From Secundilactobacillus yichangensis (GTDB lineage: Bacteria; Bacillota; Bacilli; Lactobacillales; Lactobacillaceae): a stretch of DNA of 64,000 nt. The notes under the pieces were generated by a model, which saw only the letters and a list, made by a program, of their open reading frames with translations, was not told the DNA's origin and made no database searches. The position numbers and the translations under genes are program-made. Location: NCBI RefSeq assembly GCF_016861565.1, contig NZ_BOLK01000010.1, positions 41,332-105,331 on the forward strand, given 5' to 3'. This document shows, one piece after another, positions 1 through 8,572 of the stretch (its first letter is position 1; each line of letters starts with the position of its first letter).

Positions 1-288
1 GATAACAATCGTCCAAGCAATGGAAAGATTGTGCTCCTGTTTGCGACCAAAGGCAACTTCGATCAATACGATGACACTGACTGTCAATAATCCCTTGCAA
101 GAAACCAACAGGGGTGAGTGGCTAAACGTCCTGATCATCAAGACAACGGTTGCACATGCCATTAGCAAGTAAACAAAACGGTCAATAATTAACCATTGGG
201 AAATCTTTTTTTCAGAAGTTCGGTTCAAGCCAATAATGGTGACAGGAATAAGTAAAATCAAACTAACGAAGTAAATGGTTAACCACAT
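1..288 (-). CDS. YisL/DUF1516-like membrane protein (3' end outside window)
   Basis: An open frame of 96 codons runs from an ATG at 288 to the window edge with no stop, so the C-terminus is missing. It is not among long ORFs because it is cut. The translation begins MWLTIYFVSLILLIPV and has at least three hydrophobic segments separated by short charged loops, one of them NRTSEKK. This pattern resembles the small four-helix YisL (DUF1516) family, whose function is unknown. A GAGG lies 11 bases before the start. Family assignment is from overall pattern only. Confidence 0.6.
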   Translation of the reverse strand, partial: MWLTIYFVSLILLIPVTIIGLNRTSEKKISQWLIIDRFVYLLMACATVVLMIRTFSHSPLLVSCKGLLTVSVIVLIEVAFGRKQEHNLSIAWTIVI

Positions 289-451
289 TCAGGTCACATC
301 CTCAATTAAAATATGTTGCATATTGCTAGTTGTTCCCGAAATTTACTGTTATCTTAAGTTTACCACGGTCGACTCATGAAACTCATTTTCAATTTAAATT
401 CTTAATTCAACATTAAGTTTCCGAAAAGTTGGTCAATTGTGAAAGTGAGGC

Positions 452-480
452 TTGTATTCCCAGACAAAATTTGTTATTAT
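452..480 (+). promoter_or_regulatory. Promoter of the DUF2187-like gene
   Basis: TTGTAT at 452-457 and TATTAT at 475-480 are separated by exactly 17 bases and lie 35 bases before the start codon at 515. This fits a vegetative sigma factor promoter. Confidence 0.6.
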
Positions 481-514
481 CTTTCTCATCATGCGAAGTG
501 GAGGAGACAACCCA

Positions 515-727
515 ATGGCAGAACATAAAGTTGGCGACTATGTAAAGGGCAAAAAGTTTGGCTCTTTTGAACATGACTTTGAAGGGGAAATCGAGAAGAT
601 TTATGAAAACTCGGTATTAATTCACATTTTAAGTTATAATGACGAAGATCGAATTTTGGTTGGTGAACTTAACAACCGCGCCATCGTGCGTAAAGAAGAC
701 GCCGAGCTGGCGAAAGCTAAAGCATAG
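515..727 (+). CDS. Small DUF2187/YkvS-like protein
   Basis: This encodes a 70-residue protein of KOW/SH3-like beta composition: KVGDYVKGKKFG, then EGEIEKIYENSVLIHI, then a charged tail. It resembles the DUF2187 (YkvS) family, small proteins of unknown role. The start was placed at the ATG at 515, not at an upstream ATG at 452, because GGAGGAG lies 7-8 bases before it and a good promoter overlaps the upstream ATG. It is monocistronic; tRNA-Gly follows. Confidence 0.7.
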   Translation: MAEHKVGDYVKGKKFGSFEHDFEGEIEKIYENSVLIHILSYNDEDRILVGELNNRAIVRKEDAELAKAKA

Positions 728-782
728 TACTGAAAATAATGGTTAACTATTTCAAAAAAGCTTATTTTTATGCAATTTCATG

Positions 783-811
783 CTGACAGAATAAGCTGAA
801 TATGATAATAT
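783..811 (+). promoter_or_regulatory. Promoter of tRNA-Gly
   Basis: CTGACA (783-788) and TAATAT (806-811) with a 17-base spacer end 12 bases before the tRNA. Confidence 0.5.
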
Positions 812-823
812 AGTTACTGTTAT

Positions 824-894
824 GCGGGTATAGTTTAGTGGTAAAATTCAAGCTTCCCAAGCTTGAGTCGCGGGTCCGATTCCCGTTACCCGCT
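824..894 (+). tRNA. tRNA-Gly (anticodon CCC)
   Basis: The acceptor stem is GCGGGTA/TACCCGC with discriminator T. The anticodon stem CAAGC/GCTTG encloses the loop TTCCCAA, giving anticodon CCC (856-858). The T-arm is normal (GGGTCCGATTCCC). CCA is not encoded. It stands alone, away from the large tRNA cluster at the other end of the window, and reads only GGG. Confidence 0.93.
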
Positions 895-960
895 TAAGAG
901 AACAACGCGGTGCAGAGCTGACCTGAGAGGGTCCGCTTTTTATATACCCTTTTTAAGCAA

Positions 961-1005
961 AAAAGATTAGCCAGTCTTCCCACTCGGAATTCTGGCTAAT
1001 CTTTT
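961..1005. terminator. Bidirectional terminator
   Basis: A 14-bp perfect stem (961-974 with 992-1005) is flanked by T runs on both strands. It can end the racemase transcript on the minus strand and the tRNA-Gly transcript on the plus strand. Confidence 0.85.
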
Positions 1006-1012
1006 ATTTTAA

Positions 1013-1723
1013 CTATCCCTTTTGAGCCTTCAACGCTAATTCCAACGACCGATCAACCAAAATAGACTGACTGTCAATAATTGGCTTATCCGTCACTGGT
1101 TCACGATCCTGCGCTAATGATAACTCGGTACAGCCGAGAACTAACGCGTCACAGTTAGTTTCATCAAACATCTGCTGAACTAGACCATGGAATAACTTGC
1201 GGTCAACGACGTTATTATCCTTGATGCAGTCGTAGATCAAACGGTTGGTTTGCTCCTGAACGGATTGACTCGGTGCCAGGAATTCGTATCCAGCAGCCAT
1301 GATTTCATGATCATAAATATGGTCGTAAATCGTCCCTTCAGTGGCAATCAACCCAATTCGGTGTGCATCCGGATACTTCTTCCCAATCTCCTTCACTGCC
1401 TCACGTGGCATGTGGAGGATTGGAATATCAGTGGCCGCCTGCATCTGATCATAGAAATAGTGTGCTGTATTGCACGGTAAGGCAAAAAAATCGGGCTTTA
1501 ACTGACTCTGAACCTTAATATCATGTACTAGAGGTGTCAGCGGATTCGGCTGGCTATGGTCCTTAATATAGCTCGTACGGTCAGGCACGGTAGCATGATT
1601 GACCAGGATATAGTTTAAATAATCCTGATCCTTACTGGCCGGTGTCCGTTCGTTTAACTGATGAATATAAGTTTCCGTGGCTTCAGTACCCATACCGCCA
1701 ATTATTGTAAAGAAGTGTTCCAT
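1013..1723 (-). CDS. racD: Aspartate/glutamate racemase family protein, likely aspartate racemase
   Basis: This 236-residue cofactor-independent racemase carries the two catalytic cysteine motifs of the family, PCNTAH near residue 85 and LGCTEL near residue 195, and the N-terminal IGGMGTEAT phosphate-loop motif. It would interconvert L- and D-Asp in the cytoplasm. The ATG at 1723 is chosen over an overlapping GTG because AAAGGGTG lies 6-7 bases upstream. It starts 8 bases after the ATP-grasp ligase stop and is last in a unit with that ligase and MurE. That setting matches the pairing of Racfm and the D-aspartate ligase Aslfm known in Enterococcus faecium, so supplying D-Asp for peptidoglycan is the likely role. 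Confidence 0.85.
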   Translation of the reverse strand: MEHFFTIIGGMGTEATETYIHQLNERTPASKDQDYLNYILVNHATVPDRTSYIKDHSQPNPLTPLVHDIKVQSQLKPDFFALPCNTAHYFYDQMQAATDIPILHMPREAVKEIGKKYPDAHRIGLIATEGTIYDHIYDHEIMAAGYEFLAPSQSVQEQTNRLIYDCIKDNNVVDRKLFHGLVQQMFDETNCDALVLGCTELSLAQDREPVTDKPIIDSQSILVDRSLELALKAQKG

Positions 1724-1728
1724 AAAAA

Positions 1729-2982
1729 TCACCCTTTGTTTTCAGCAAAATAACGATCAAAATTCTTCGAGTAATTATGATTCATCCACTTAATCAGTGC
1801 CCAGCGCTTCAAGTTCATATCGTGCGAATACTGATACGTGGTTCCATAACGGCCGGCTCTGATTAATTCCAATGCTCGGTCCTTATCGGCGTTTTCACGG
1901 GCGTATTTCTTGAAGACTCTGGCTGGAACTCCTAACCAAAGCGCGTGCTTGCTTTCGTCTTGATTTCCATAAACAGTTGGCTGGTCAACCAGATCCTGCT
2001 TGACGTAATCTTTAACTACCCAATCGGCTAAATTATAACCGTTGAGCGTCACGAAGAAGCTGCTGCGTCCCTGTCGAAGATTGATTTCAAATAATTTGAA
2101 TGTATCGTCACGTACATCATACTTCATATCAAAGTTGGCGTAACCGGTAAATTCAATTTTTTCCAAGAAGTCCTTGATCTGCTTGTAAATAGCTTCGTTG
2201 TACTCTGGTAAAATTGCCACGTAGTTTCCGATTGCGGACGGTGCTGGGTCTTCCAGCAACGGGTGGCCGAGACACATCATCTTAACGTGATGATGCTGAT
2301 CAACGTAGGCGTTCAGTACCCGCATGTTGCTGTCGTCGCCGGGAATGAAGTCTTGCAGAATAAAATCGGACTTATAACCGTTAGCATAAGCCGCGTCCAA
2401 GACCTTATCAAACTCTTCGCGGGACTGAATCCGGAAAGCTTTCTTCCGGCCTTCAAAATGCACGTCCAGCCATTCCACACTGTTGGTTGGTTTCAGGGCA
2501 ACTGGGTAGTCGAAAGGCTGTTCCACAACCGTCTGGCTGTCATGTTCTGCCTTTGAAATTGTCCGGGTCTTCGGGTATGGCAAACCGTATTTGTCACAAA
2601 CCTTATAGAAGCGTTCCTTGTTGTTCAACGTTTTCAGTAAATCATAGTCGATGTATGGGCAAATGAATACGTCTGATAACTCATCCTTATGCTTAGCAAT
2701 CAGTTCAGCATAGCCGTCACCGCAGCCAATCAGGATCACTGGTTCTTTATGGTCGCGATAACGTTCCTTGATTTTCCGCATTGAGTCGATCCAAACGGGA
2801 TCCTCAGAGAAACCGGGAATCAGTTCCAAATCAACAATTTTAGTGAAACGAGTCGGTGCTAATTGAATTGAAGCAAAAGCCTTTACGGGCTGGTGGTACA
2901 GCTCATACAGCGAACGCGCCATCCCGTATACGTTAAAGTCGCTTCCCAATAAAATTGGGGTAAATTTTGGTGTTTCTTGCAT
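1729..2982 (-). CDS. ATP-grasp amino-acid ligase, likely D-aspartate ligase (Aslfm type)
   Basis: This 417-residue ATP-grasp protein has an N-terminal pre-ATP domain (ILLGSDFNVYGMARS), a nucleotide-binding stretch (YPVALKPTNS, near 160) and the Mg-binding FEINLRQGRSS near residue 300. The family activates a carboxylate as an acyl phosphate and couples it to an amine. In enterococci and lactobacilli the D-aspartate ligase adds D-Asp through its beta-carboxylate to the Lys side chain of UDP-MurNAc-pentapeptide. The neighbours, lysine-type murE directly upstream and aspartate racemase directly downstream, support that role. The start is the ATG at 2982, right after the murE stop and preceded by GAGGAATT; the longer frame would overlap murE. 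The substrate is inferred from context. Confidence 0.78.
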   Translation of the reverse strand: MQETPKFTPILLGSDFNVYGMARSLYELYHQPVKAFASIQLAPTRFTKIVDLELIPGFSEDPVWIDSMRKIKERYRDHKEPVILIGCGDGYAELIAKHKDELSDVFICPYIDYDLLKTLNNKERFYKVCDKYGLPYPKTRTISKAEHDSQTVVEQPFDYPVALKPTNSVEWLDVHFEGRKKAFRIQSREEFDKVLDAAYANGYKSDFILQDFIPGDDSNMRVLNAYVDQHHHVKMMCLGHPLLEDPAPSAIGNYVAILPEYNEAIYKQIKDFLEKIEFTGYANFDMKYDVRDDTFKLFEINLRQGRSSFFVTLNGYNLADWVVKDYVKQDLVDQPTVYGNQDESKHALWLGVPARVFKKYARENADKDRALELIRAGRYGTTYQYSHDMNLKRWALIKWMNHNYSKNFDRYFAENKG

Positions 2983-2983
2983 T

Positions 2984-4519
2984 CTACAATTCCTCCACAG
3001 CGTTTTTTGCAATCGTAACATCGGTTGGGTATGGCGTGTTGACACCATTGACCTTCTGGAAAGCATCTTCACCCTTACCAGCAAGCACGACGATGTCGTC
3101 TTTCGTGCTCATCTTGATCGCCGTTTCAATAGCGGTTTTACGATCCATGACGTATTGCACTTTGACGCAGGAATGATCAATGTGCGCGTCAATTTCTTCG
3201 GCAATCTTCTTGGGATCTTCATAAGCGGGATCATCCGTGGTTAAAATGGCCACGTCAGCTTCCTCGCTAAGCGCTTTACCAAAGCCTTTGCGCCGGGAAA
3301 CGCCTTTGTTGCCAGTACTGCCAATGACCACGATCACTCGACCAGCACCCGTTTGAACCCGCAAGAAGCTCAGTAAAGCCTTCAAGCTGCCATAGTTATG
3401 AGCGTAGTCGATGTAAATCGTCCCGTGATCCTTGCTGGTCACCATTTCCATCCGGCCAGGAACGTGAACATCCGTCAATGCCGTTTTAGCGTCGTCATAA
3501 CTGGCTCCGGACAGCGCGCTGGCAATGATAGCACTAGCGGCGTTGCTTTCGTTAAAGTCGCCAGGAACGTGCAGTTCGTAGCTGCCATCAATGGCTAACT
3601 GCTTGGCCTTTTCGGATACCGCCGTGACTTGGAAATCGGACTGATGCAGCGTTTCGTTGGTGTTTTTAAAGGTCACATCAAGGTCTAACGGCATCTGCAG
3701 CTTGGCACCTTCTCGAGCGTAAAGGTAAATATTTTCCGGCTGAGTCGTGGTTTTAGCTGCGTAATACACGTCCGCTAAATGATCCGTTTCGGCGTTAATG
3801 ATGCAGGTTTCGGCGTTCACCAGCAACTGTTCCTTGCAGTGCAAATAGTCCGCGAAAGTTGGGTGCTCATTTTCACCAATGTGATCCGGTGAAATATTGA
3901 GGAAAATACCAACGTTATACTTCAGGCCGTAAACCCGGTTTTTCTTATAAGCTTGCGAAGACACTTCCATAACCAAGTGGGTCATCCCGTTATCCACAGC
4001 GTGGCGCATATCATGAAAGAGATCCAGCGATTCAGGGGTGGTTAAGTCCGACTTAAATCGGTCCTCAGGGGCATTCCCCACGATCCGGTCAATGGTTGAA
4101 AATAGCGCTACCCGGTCGTGGGTATGAGCTTGTTCGATACCATAAGTGAAGTACGCTGATGTCGTTTTTCCCTTAGTCCCCGTGAAGGCAATAATAAAGA
4201 GGTCATTTTGAGGATACCCGTAAAAAGCAGCGCCTAACAATGACATGGCTTTTTGAATATTAGTCACGATAATGCTGGTTAGTCCCTGGCCTTCTTCGTA
4301 GCGGGTCTCAGACACGTATGCTGTGGCTCCTGCTTTTTTAGCGCCGAGTAAATAAGCTGGTTTGAAGTTCCCCTTACAGAAGAATAAGGTATCGGGTTTA
4401 ACCGTTTGCGAATTGTAGTTCACATGCTGAAATGTTTGCTTGGAATCAGCTACTGTGACCGTTTTTAATAAATCATGTTCATCTAATAAAGTCACCACTT
4501 GGGTGATATCAAGTGACAC
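2984..4519 (-). CDS. murE: UDP-N-acetylmuramyl-tripeptide synthetase MurE, lysine-type
   Basis: This is a 511-residue Mur ligase. The ATP-binding loop is GTKGKTT (near 115), followed by the TTPESLD substrate loop, the SSQA motif and the C-terminal domain with GSTGNKGVSRR. MurE adds the third amino acid to UDP-MurNAc-L-Ala-D-Glu. In meso-DAP enzymes the specificity loop reads DNPR; here it is DDPAYEDP (near residue 430), without the Arg. This argues for L-Lys, the residue that carries a D-Asp branch. Translation starts at GTG (4519), ten bases after GGAG; the only nearby ATG is out of frame. It heads a unit with the ATP-grasp ligase and racemase; a terminator separates it from asnB. Confidence 0.9.
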   Translation of the reverse strand: MSLDITQVVTLLDEHDLLKTVTVADSKQTFQHVNYNSQTVKPDTLFFCKGNFKPAYLLGAKKAGATAYVSETRYEEGQGLTSIIVTNIQKAMSLLGAAFYGYPQNDLFIIAFTGTKGKTTSAYFTYGIEQAHTHDRVALFSTIDRIVGNAPEDRFKSDLTTPESLDLFHDMRHAVDNGMTHLVMEVSSQAYKKNRVYGLKYNVGIFLNISPDHIGENEHPTFADYLHCKEQLLVNAETCIINAETDHLADVYYAAKTTTQPENIYLYAREGAKLQMPLDLDVTFKNTNETLHQSDFQVTAVSEKAKQLAIDGSYELHVPGDFNESNAASAIIASALSGASYDDAKTALTDVHVPGRMEMVTSKDHGTIYIDYAHNYGSLKALLSFLRVQTGAGRVIVVIGSTGNKGVSRRKGFGKALSEEADVAILTTDDPAYEDPKKIAEEIDAHIDHSCVKVQYVMDRKTAIETAIKMSTKDDIVVLAGKGEDAFQKVNGVNTPYPTDVTIAKNAVEEL

Positions 4520-4572
4520 AATCTTTCATCTCCAATTAATTGAGGCTTAAAATCTATTATTTCACCATTTTA

Positions 4573-4606
4573 TCCAAAAAGAAACCGACATTTCAGCCGG
4601 TTTCAT
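4573..4606 (-). terminator. Rho-independent terminator after asnB
   Basis: Read on the minus strand, a 7-bp stem (GAAACCG/CGGTTTC, 4581-4587 with 4598-4604) is followed by a T run. It lies in the asnB-murE gap, so the two may be separately transcribed, or murE may be reached by read-through. Confidence 0.75.
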
Positions 4607-4621
4607 ATGGAAAATTGCAGT

Positions 4622-6526
4622 TTAGTTAGCAACTGGAATCTTGTCGATATCTGTACGACGAACTTTGCTGATCGTATCTGCAGACGTATCCTCTGGGAAG
4701 TAAACTTCGTACCAAAGAATAAAGGTGTAGATAGTGAAGATCTTTTGCATCGATGACTTACCATTGATGTGTTCTTTTAAAATCTCCATTAAGGCATCCG
4801 TGTTAAAGAACTTCTTAGCAACGTCAGAGGTAAATGCCTCTTCGATCCGCTTACGGTACTTATCTTCCTTGATCCAGCTAGCAATTGGGGATGGGAAGCC
4901 CATCTTTTCCTTCTTAGCAACCCGTTCTGGCAGTTCAGCCAAAGCAGCAGTCCGCAGAGAAACCTTGGTTTCGGTACCGCGAATCCGCGTCTTAATTGGC
5001 ATGGTAGCAGCAAACTTAGCCACTTCTTTATCAACCAGCGGTGTCCGGACTTCAAGGGAGTTACACATACTCATCCGATCAGCCTTGTGCAGGATGTCGT
5101 ACGGCAGCCACGTGTTAATGTCAAAATACTGCATTTGAGTCATTTCATCTTTGCCTTTAACATCGTCAAAGATATGCTTCGTGTATTCACCAGCATCACG
5201 GTTCAAATCAGGGTTCTTCAAGATCTTCTCGCGATCATGGTAATCAAAGACGTAGTTTACCCGGTAGTAACGTTCGCTCAGTGGCTCTGCACCACGAACT
5301 AAGAACCGACGGCCGTGGAATCTTGGTAAGTTAACCACGGCTTTAGCCAGGCCCTTACGGACAAATCCTGGCACGTATTTCTGGTAACGTTCGAATGGCT
5401 TAGCTTCCAAATAAGTGTTGTAGCCGCCGAAGAACTCATCGGCACCTTCACCAGAAAGCGCAACCTTCACCTGCTTACGGGTACCCTTTGACAGGTAGTA
5501 AAGCTGCATCGCTGAAGGGTTAGATAACGGTTCATCCATGTAGTACATGATAGTTGGCAAAATGTCGAAGTAGTCATCACCCGTCATGGTCAACGGTGTG
5601 TTTTCCTGATGAATTTCCTTAGCAAATTCGGTTGACCAGCTCAGTTCACTGTACTTAGAGTTATGGAACCCTAATGAGAATGACTTGATTGGCTTCAGCT
5701 TTGCGGCTTCGTTCAATACGTAACTGGAATCGATCCCGCTTGATAAGAAACTGCCGACTTCAACATCGGCGATCATATGCGCATCAACGGAATCGTCGAC
5801 AATCTTACGAATCTTCTTAGCGTCGCCTTCGATAGTTTGGTTCTCATCGATATTGTCATAACTAAACTTGTAATATTCATGGGTTTCAGTGTGACCGTCC
5901 GCCTTATGAATAAAGTAGTGACCAGGCATCAGCTTGAAGACATTCTTGAACATCGTATCCTTTGAAGGAATAAATTCGAAGCTTAAGTGAATGGCCAATA
6001 AGTCTTCATTAAATTCCTTTTTAAAGTTAGGGTGCTCCAAGAAAGCCTTAATTTCGGAAGCCCAAAGGAATGTCTTGCCATCATCATAGTAATACAGTGG
6101 CTTGATACCGAAGTGGTCACGGGCACCAAAGACGTCACCGGTTTTAGAATCGTAAATAGCAAAGGCAAACATGCCCCGTAAATGCTGGAGCAGATCTGGA
6201 CCCCAGGCATCGTAACCGTGAATCAGGACTTCTGAGTCAACGTCCGTCCGGAATTCGTAGCCTAAATCCTGCAGGTCTTTACGAATATCTTTATAGTTAT
6301 AAATTTCACCGTTAAAAGTTAAAACTTTAGTTTGATCCTGGTTATACATGGGTTGCTTACCATGCGCAAGGTCAATGATTGATAAACGACGAAAGCCCAT
6401 TGAGACCTTGTCATCATTAAAGTAAGCTTCATCATCAGGTCCACGATGACGAATACGGTTGGCCATCTTCACGATCGTATCGCTAGGCACATCTGTCTGG
6501 TTGACATAACCAACAAATCCACACAT
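4622..6526 (-). CDS. asnB: Glutamine-dependent asparagine synthase family amidotransferase (AsnB/AsnH)
   Basis: This 634-residue class II amidotransferase starts MCGFVGY, exposing the nucleophile Cys2. The glutaminase half contains RHRGPDD and SFNGEIYNY-type motifs (here LTFNGEIYN); the synthase half contains the PP-loop VEVGSFLSSGIDSS near residue 255. Free L-Asp to L-Asn is the textbook reaction. In lactic acid bacteria, paralogues amidate the cell wall: AsnH converts the D-Asp bridge to D-Asn in Lactococcus, and AsnB1 amidates mDAP in L. plantarum. Its place before murE, a D-Asp ligase and a racemase makes bridge amidation plausible. A leader of about 120 bases upstream contains a 6-bp hairpin (6567-6583). 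The start has GGGG ten bases upstream. Confidence 0.88.
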   Translation of the reverse strand: MCGFVGYVNQTDVPSDTIVKMANRIRHRGPDDEAYFNDDKVSMGFRRLSIIDLAHGKQPMYNQDQTKVLTFNGEIYNYKDIRKDLQDLGYEFRTDVDSEVLIHGYDAWGPDLLQHLRGMFAFAIYDSKTGDVFGARDHFGIKPLYYYDDGKTFLWASEIKAFLEHPNFKKEFNEDLLAIHLSFEFIPSKDTMFKNVFKLMPGHYFIHKADGHTETHEYYKFSYDNIDENQTIEGDAKKIRKIVDDSVDAHMIADVEVGSFLSSGIDSSYVLNEAAKLKPIKSFSLGFHNSKYSELSWSTEFAKEIHQENTPLTMTGDDYFDILPTIMYYMDEPLSNPSAMQLYYLSKGTRKQVKVALSGEGADEFFGGYNTYLEAKPFERYQKYVPGFVRKGLAKAVVNLPRFHGRRFLVRGAEPLSERYYRVNYVFDYHDREKILKNPDLNRDAGEYTKHIFDDVKGKDEMTQMQYFDINTWLPYDILHKADRMSMCNSLEVRTPLVDKEVAKFAATMPIKTRIRGTETKVSLRTAALAELPERVAKKEKMGFPSPIASWIKEDKYRKRIEEAFTSDVAKKFFNTDALMEILKEHINGKSSMQKIFTIYTFILWYEVYFPEDTSADTISKVRRTDIDKIPVAN

Positions 6527-6729
6527 GTTGTAATCCCCTTTTTAACATTTATTTACCGTTTCACGCGGCGCAATCTGTGCGCCAATCTCACGACTCGAAC
6601 GATCAGTGAAAGATGTTACAAGACGTAATTCAAAACACTGTACATTTTATCAAAAAAATCGCTGTAATACTAGGAAACATCGTGCCTTATAACGTTTTCT
6701 TTAAACTCGCCTCGTGTAAGCGTTTGCGG

Positions 6730-6735
6730 TATAAT
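6730..6735 (+). promoter_or_regulatory. -10 element of the 78-residue gene
   Basis: A consensus TATAAT lies 30 bases before the start at 6765. No good -35 box is visible at the usual distance. Confidence 0.4.
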
Positions 6736-6764
6736 GTAATTGAACCATGAATGGAGTGATTTTA

Positions 6765-7001
6765 ATGGACAATCTTATATTTTTCAACCCCGGTGATTCA
6801 ATTGCCAATTTTCACGACTACGACGAAGCAGTAAGGAGTGCCCAAATCTACCGCCAGAATCACGTTCAAGATGGTCACGTCCTGGTTGTTAAGGGTATGG
6901 AAAGTCAAAAACAATTTGATATTTTCCTATCAGATAATGAAATTACTCATGACAACGAGCTGGGCAATTCAAAACCGTATAAGGTGTCAAAAAAATTCTA
7001 G
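6765..7001 (+). CDS. Hypothetical protein, 78 residues
   Basis: I do not recognise this family. The protein (MDNLIFFNPGDSIANF at its start) is acidic, soluble and without a signal peptide. The start at 6765 is chosen over an in-frame ATG 18 bases earlier because GGAGTG lies eight bases before it. It has its own TATAAT and sits between asnB (divergent) and the hairpin repeat, so it is probably monocistronic. Confidence 0.6.
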   Translation: MDNLIFFNPGDSIANFHDYDEAVRSAQIYRQNHVQDGHVLVVKGMESQKQFDIFLSDNEITHDNELGNSKPYKVSKKF

Positions 7002-7238
7002 GTGCGTAAGTGAGCGCTTAAAGAGCGAAATGTAATCATGAAGCGGCGGAAGCCCCTGATTTTTGGGGATTCTGTCGCTTTATGGTTACATGCAGCTCTT
7101 TGCTCACTGAAGCCCGATATAAGTGCGGAAGCAGGCGCTTAGAGAGCGAAATGTAAGTGAAAAGCAGCAGAACCCCCGCACTTGGGGTTTTGCTGTTTTT
7201 CGCTTGCATGCAGCTCTCTGCCTGCTGGAGCCGGATAC
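7002..7238. repeat. Tandem pair of ~120-bp structured hairpin repeats
   Basis: Two imperfect copies with a 121-base period begin at 7002 and 7123. Each folds into one long hairpin. In copy 1, AGTGAGC (7009-7015) pairs with 7102-7108, AAAGAGC (7020-7026) with 7095-7101, ATGTAA (7030-7035) with 7086-7091, and CCCC (7053-7056) with GGGG (7065-7068). In copy 2 the outer helices are AGCAGGC (7130-7136) with 7220-7226 and AGAGAGC (7141-7147) with 7213-7219. At least four base pairs changed on both sides between the copies. The copies fill most of the gap between two plus-strand genes; no protein-coding frame is supported. Confidence 0.85.
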
Positions 7239-7322
7239 CACTTCTGTGATATAACTGAAGCAACATTTTTAAACACATTAAAATTTATTGCCTTCATTCC
7301 AAATTACTAATTCTGAAAGCGA

Positions 7323-8570
7323 ATGGTCAACTTGAACATTCTACGCAGCACTTGTTCTTCACTTCGAAATCGTAACTTTCGTTATTTCTGGTTCGGTCAA
7401 ATCATCTCAGTGATGGGCACCTGGGTTCAGCGGACCGCCCAAACTTGGCTGGTATACCAAATGACCAACTCAGCTTTTCTAGTTGGCCTTTTGACCGCCT
7501 GCCAATTCATTCCCATTTTGTTGCTGACGCTCATCGCCGGTACCGTCATTGACCGCCATCCCAAAAAGTTAATTCTCCTCACCACCCAAACTGGGTTCTT
7601 GATTCTGGGTGTCGCCATGACCATCTTGGTCTACGCTAAAATTGTCCAGTACTGGGAGATCTTGTTAATTGCCATCATCTACGGCTGTCTGCAAAGCTTC
7701 GACACGCCAACCCGGCAATCCTACGTGGTGGAATTAGTGGGTCAAAAAGACTTGATGAACGGTATTTCACTGAACTCCACCCTGTTTAACCTAGCCAAAA
7801 TTGCCGGTCCATCCCTAGCCGGTATTTTAATGGTCAAATTCAGCATTGGCTTCTGCTTTCTGATCAACTCCATTAGTTATCTGGCGGTTTTGCTGGGACT
7901 ATTTCTGATTCGCCAAACGCCAGCACTGATTGTCAATACCAAAGGGCGCCACGTTTGGAAAGACGTCAAGGAAGGTTTGCTCTACGTCTGGCACCACGAT
8001 GCCGTGCGCATGAGCGCTGAACTCATGATCATTGTCTGCACGTTGAACTATAACAATAATGTCATTATTCCTATTTTCGCGAAAACCGTCCTTAATTCAG
8101 GTGCCCAAACCTATGCTAACCTACTGTCCGCCACTGGAATCGGCTCCCTGATTGCGGCTTTCTTGATGAGTTACCTCTCCCGCTTCGGCCTGCAGCGAAA
8201 CATCTACCTGGCAGTTGGCCTGGGAACGGCTACACTGCAAACCTTAATGATCTTTATTCACAGCTATCCCCTAGCCATCGCCATGATGGTTGCCATCGGT
8301 TTTTGCAACATGATTTTTCTGAATCAATCAAATGCCTCGTTCCAATTTTCAATTCCCAACGGTCTTCGTGGCCGGGTAATGAGCATCTATGTGCTGCTCA
8401 ACCAGGGTACTACCCCCATTGGCAGCCTTTACGTAGGCAGTATGATGGACGTCTTTTCTGGTGCATGGGGCTTTCCATCTTGCGGCATTTTGGCAATATT
8501 GCTGCTGATCCCAGTCCTGTATTTGAACCGAAACTTAGTTCAGCAGTGGTTGCATCCTACTCACCTTTAA
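7323..8570 (+). CDS. MFS transporter, EntS/DHA3-like exporter
   Basis: This 415-residue integral membrane protein has about twelve hydrophobic segments. It opens with NRNFRYFWFGQIISVMGTWVQ, the typical start of EntS-like (MFS_3, DHA3) efflux proteins, and has the cytoplasmic motif IDRHPKK between helices 2 and 3. Such proteins export siderophores, macrolides or other small molecules by proton antiport; the substrate here is unknown. The ribosome binding site is weak (GAAAGCG). It ends 3 bases before the convergent stop of an unrelated minus-strand gene, with no visible terminator between. Confidence 0.8.
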   Translation: MVNLNILRSTCSSLRNRNFRYFWFGQIISVMGTWVQRTAQTWLVYQMTNSAFLVGLLTACQFIPILLLTLIAGTVIDRHPKKLILLTTQTGFLILGVAMTILVYAKIVQYWEILLIAIIYGCLQSFDTPTRQSYVVELVGQKDLMNGISLNSTLFNLAKIAGPSLAGILMVKFSIGFCFLINSISYLAVLLGLFLIRQTPALIVNTKGRHVWKDVKEGLLYVWHHDAVRMSAELMIIVCTLNYNNNVIIPIFAKTVLNSGAQTYANLLSATGIGSLIAAFLMSYLSRFGLQRNIYLAVGLGTATLQTLMIFIHSYPLAIAMMVAIGFCNMIFLNQSNASFQFSIPNGLRGRVMSIYVLLNQGTTPIGSLYVGSMMDVFSGAWGFPSCGILAILLLIPVLYLNRNLVQQWLHPTHL

Positions 8571-8572
8571 GC

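Noticed and set aside
7036..7278. 80-codon open frame on the minus strand
   Set aside because: It runs through the hairpin repeat; there is no ribosome binding site and the composition follows the palindrome.
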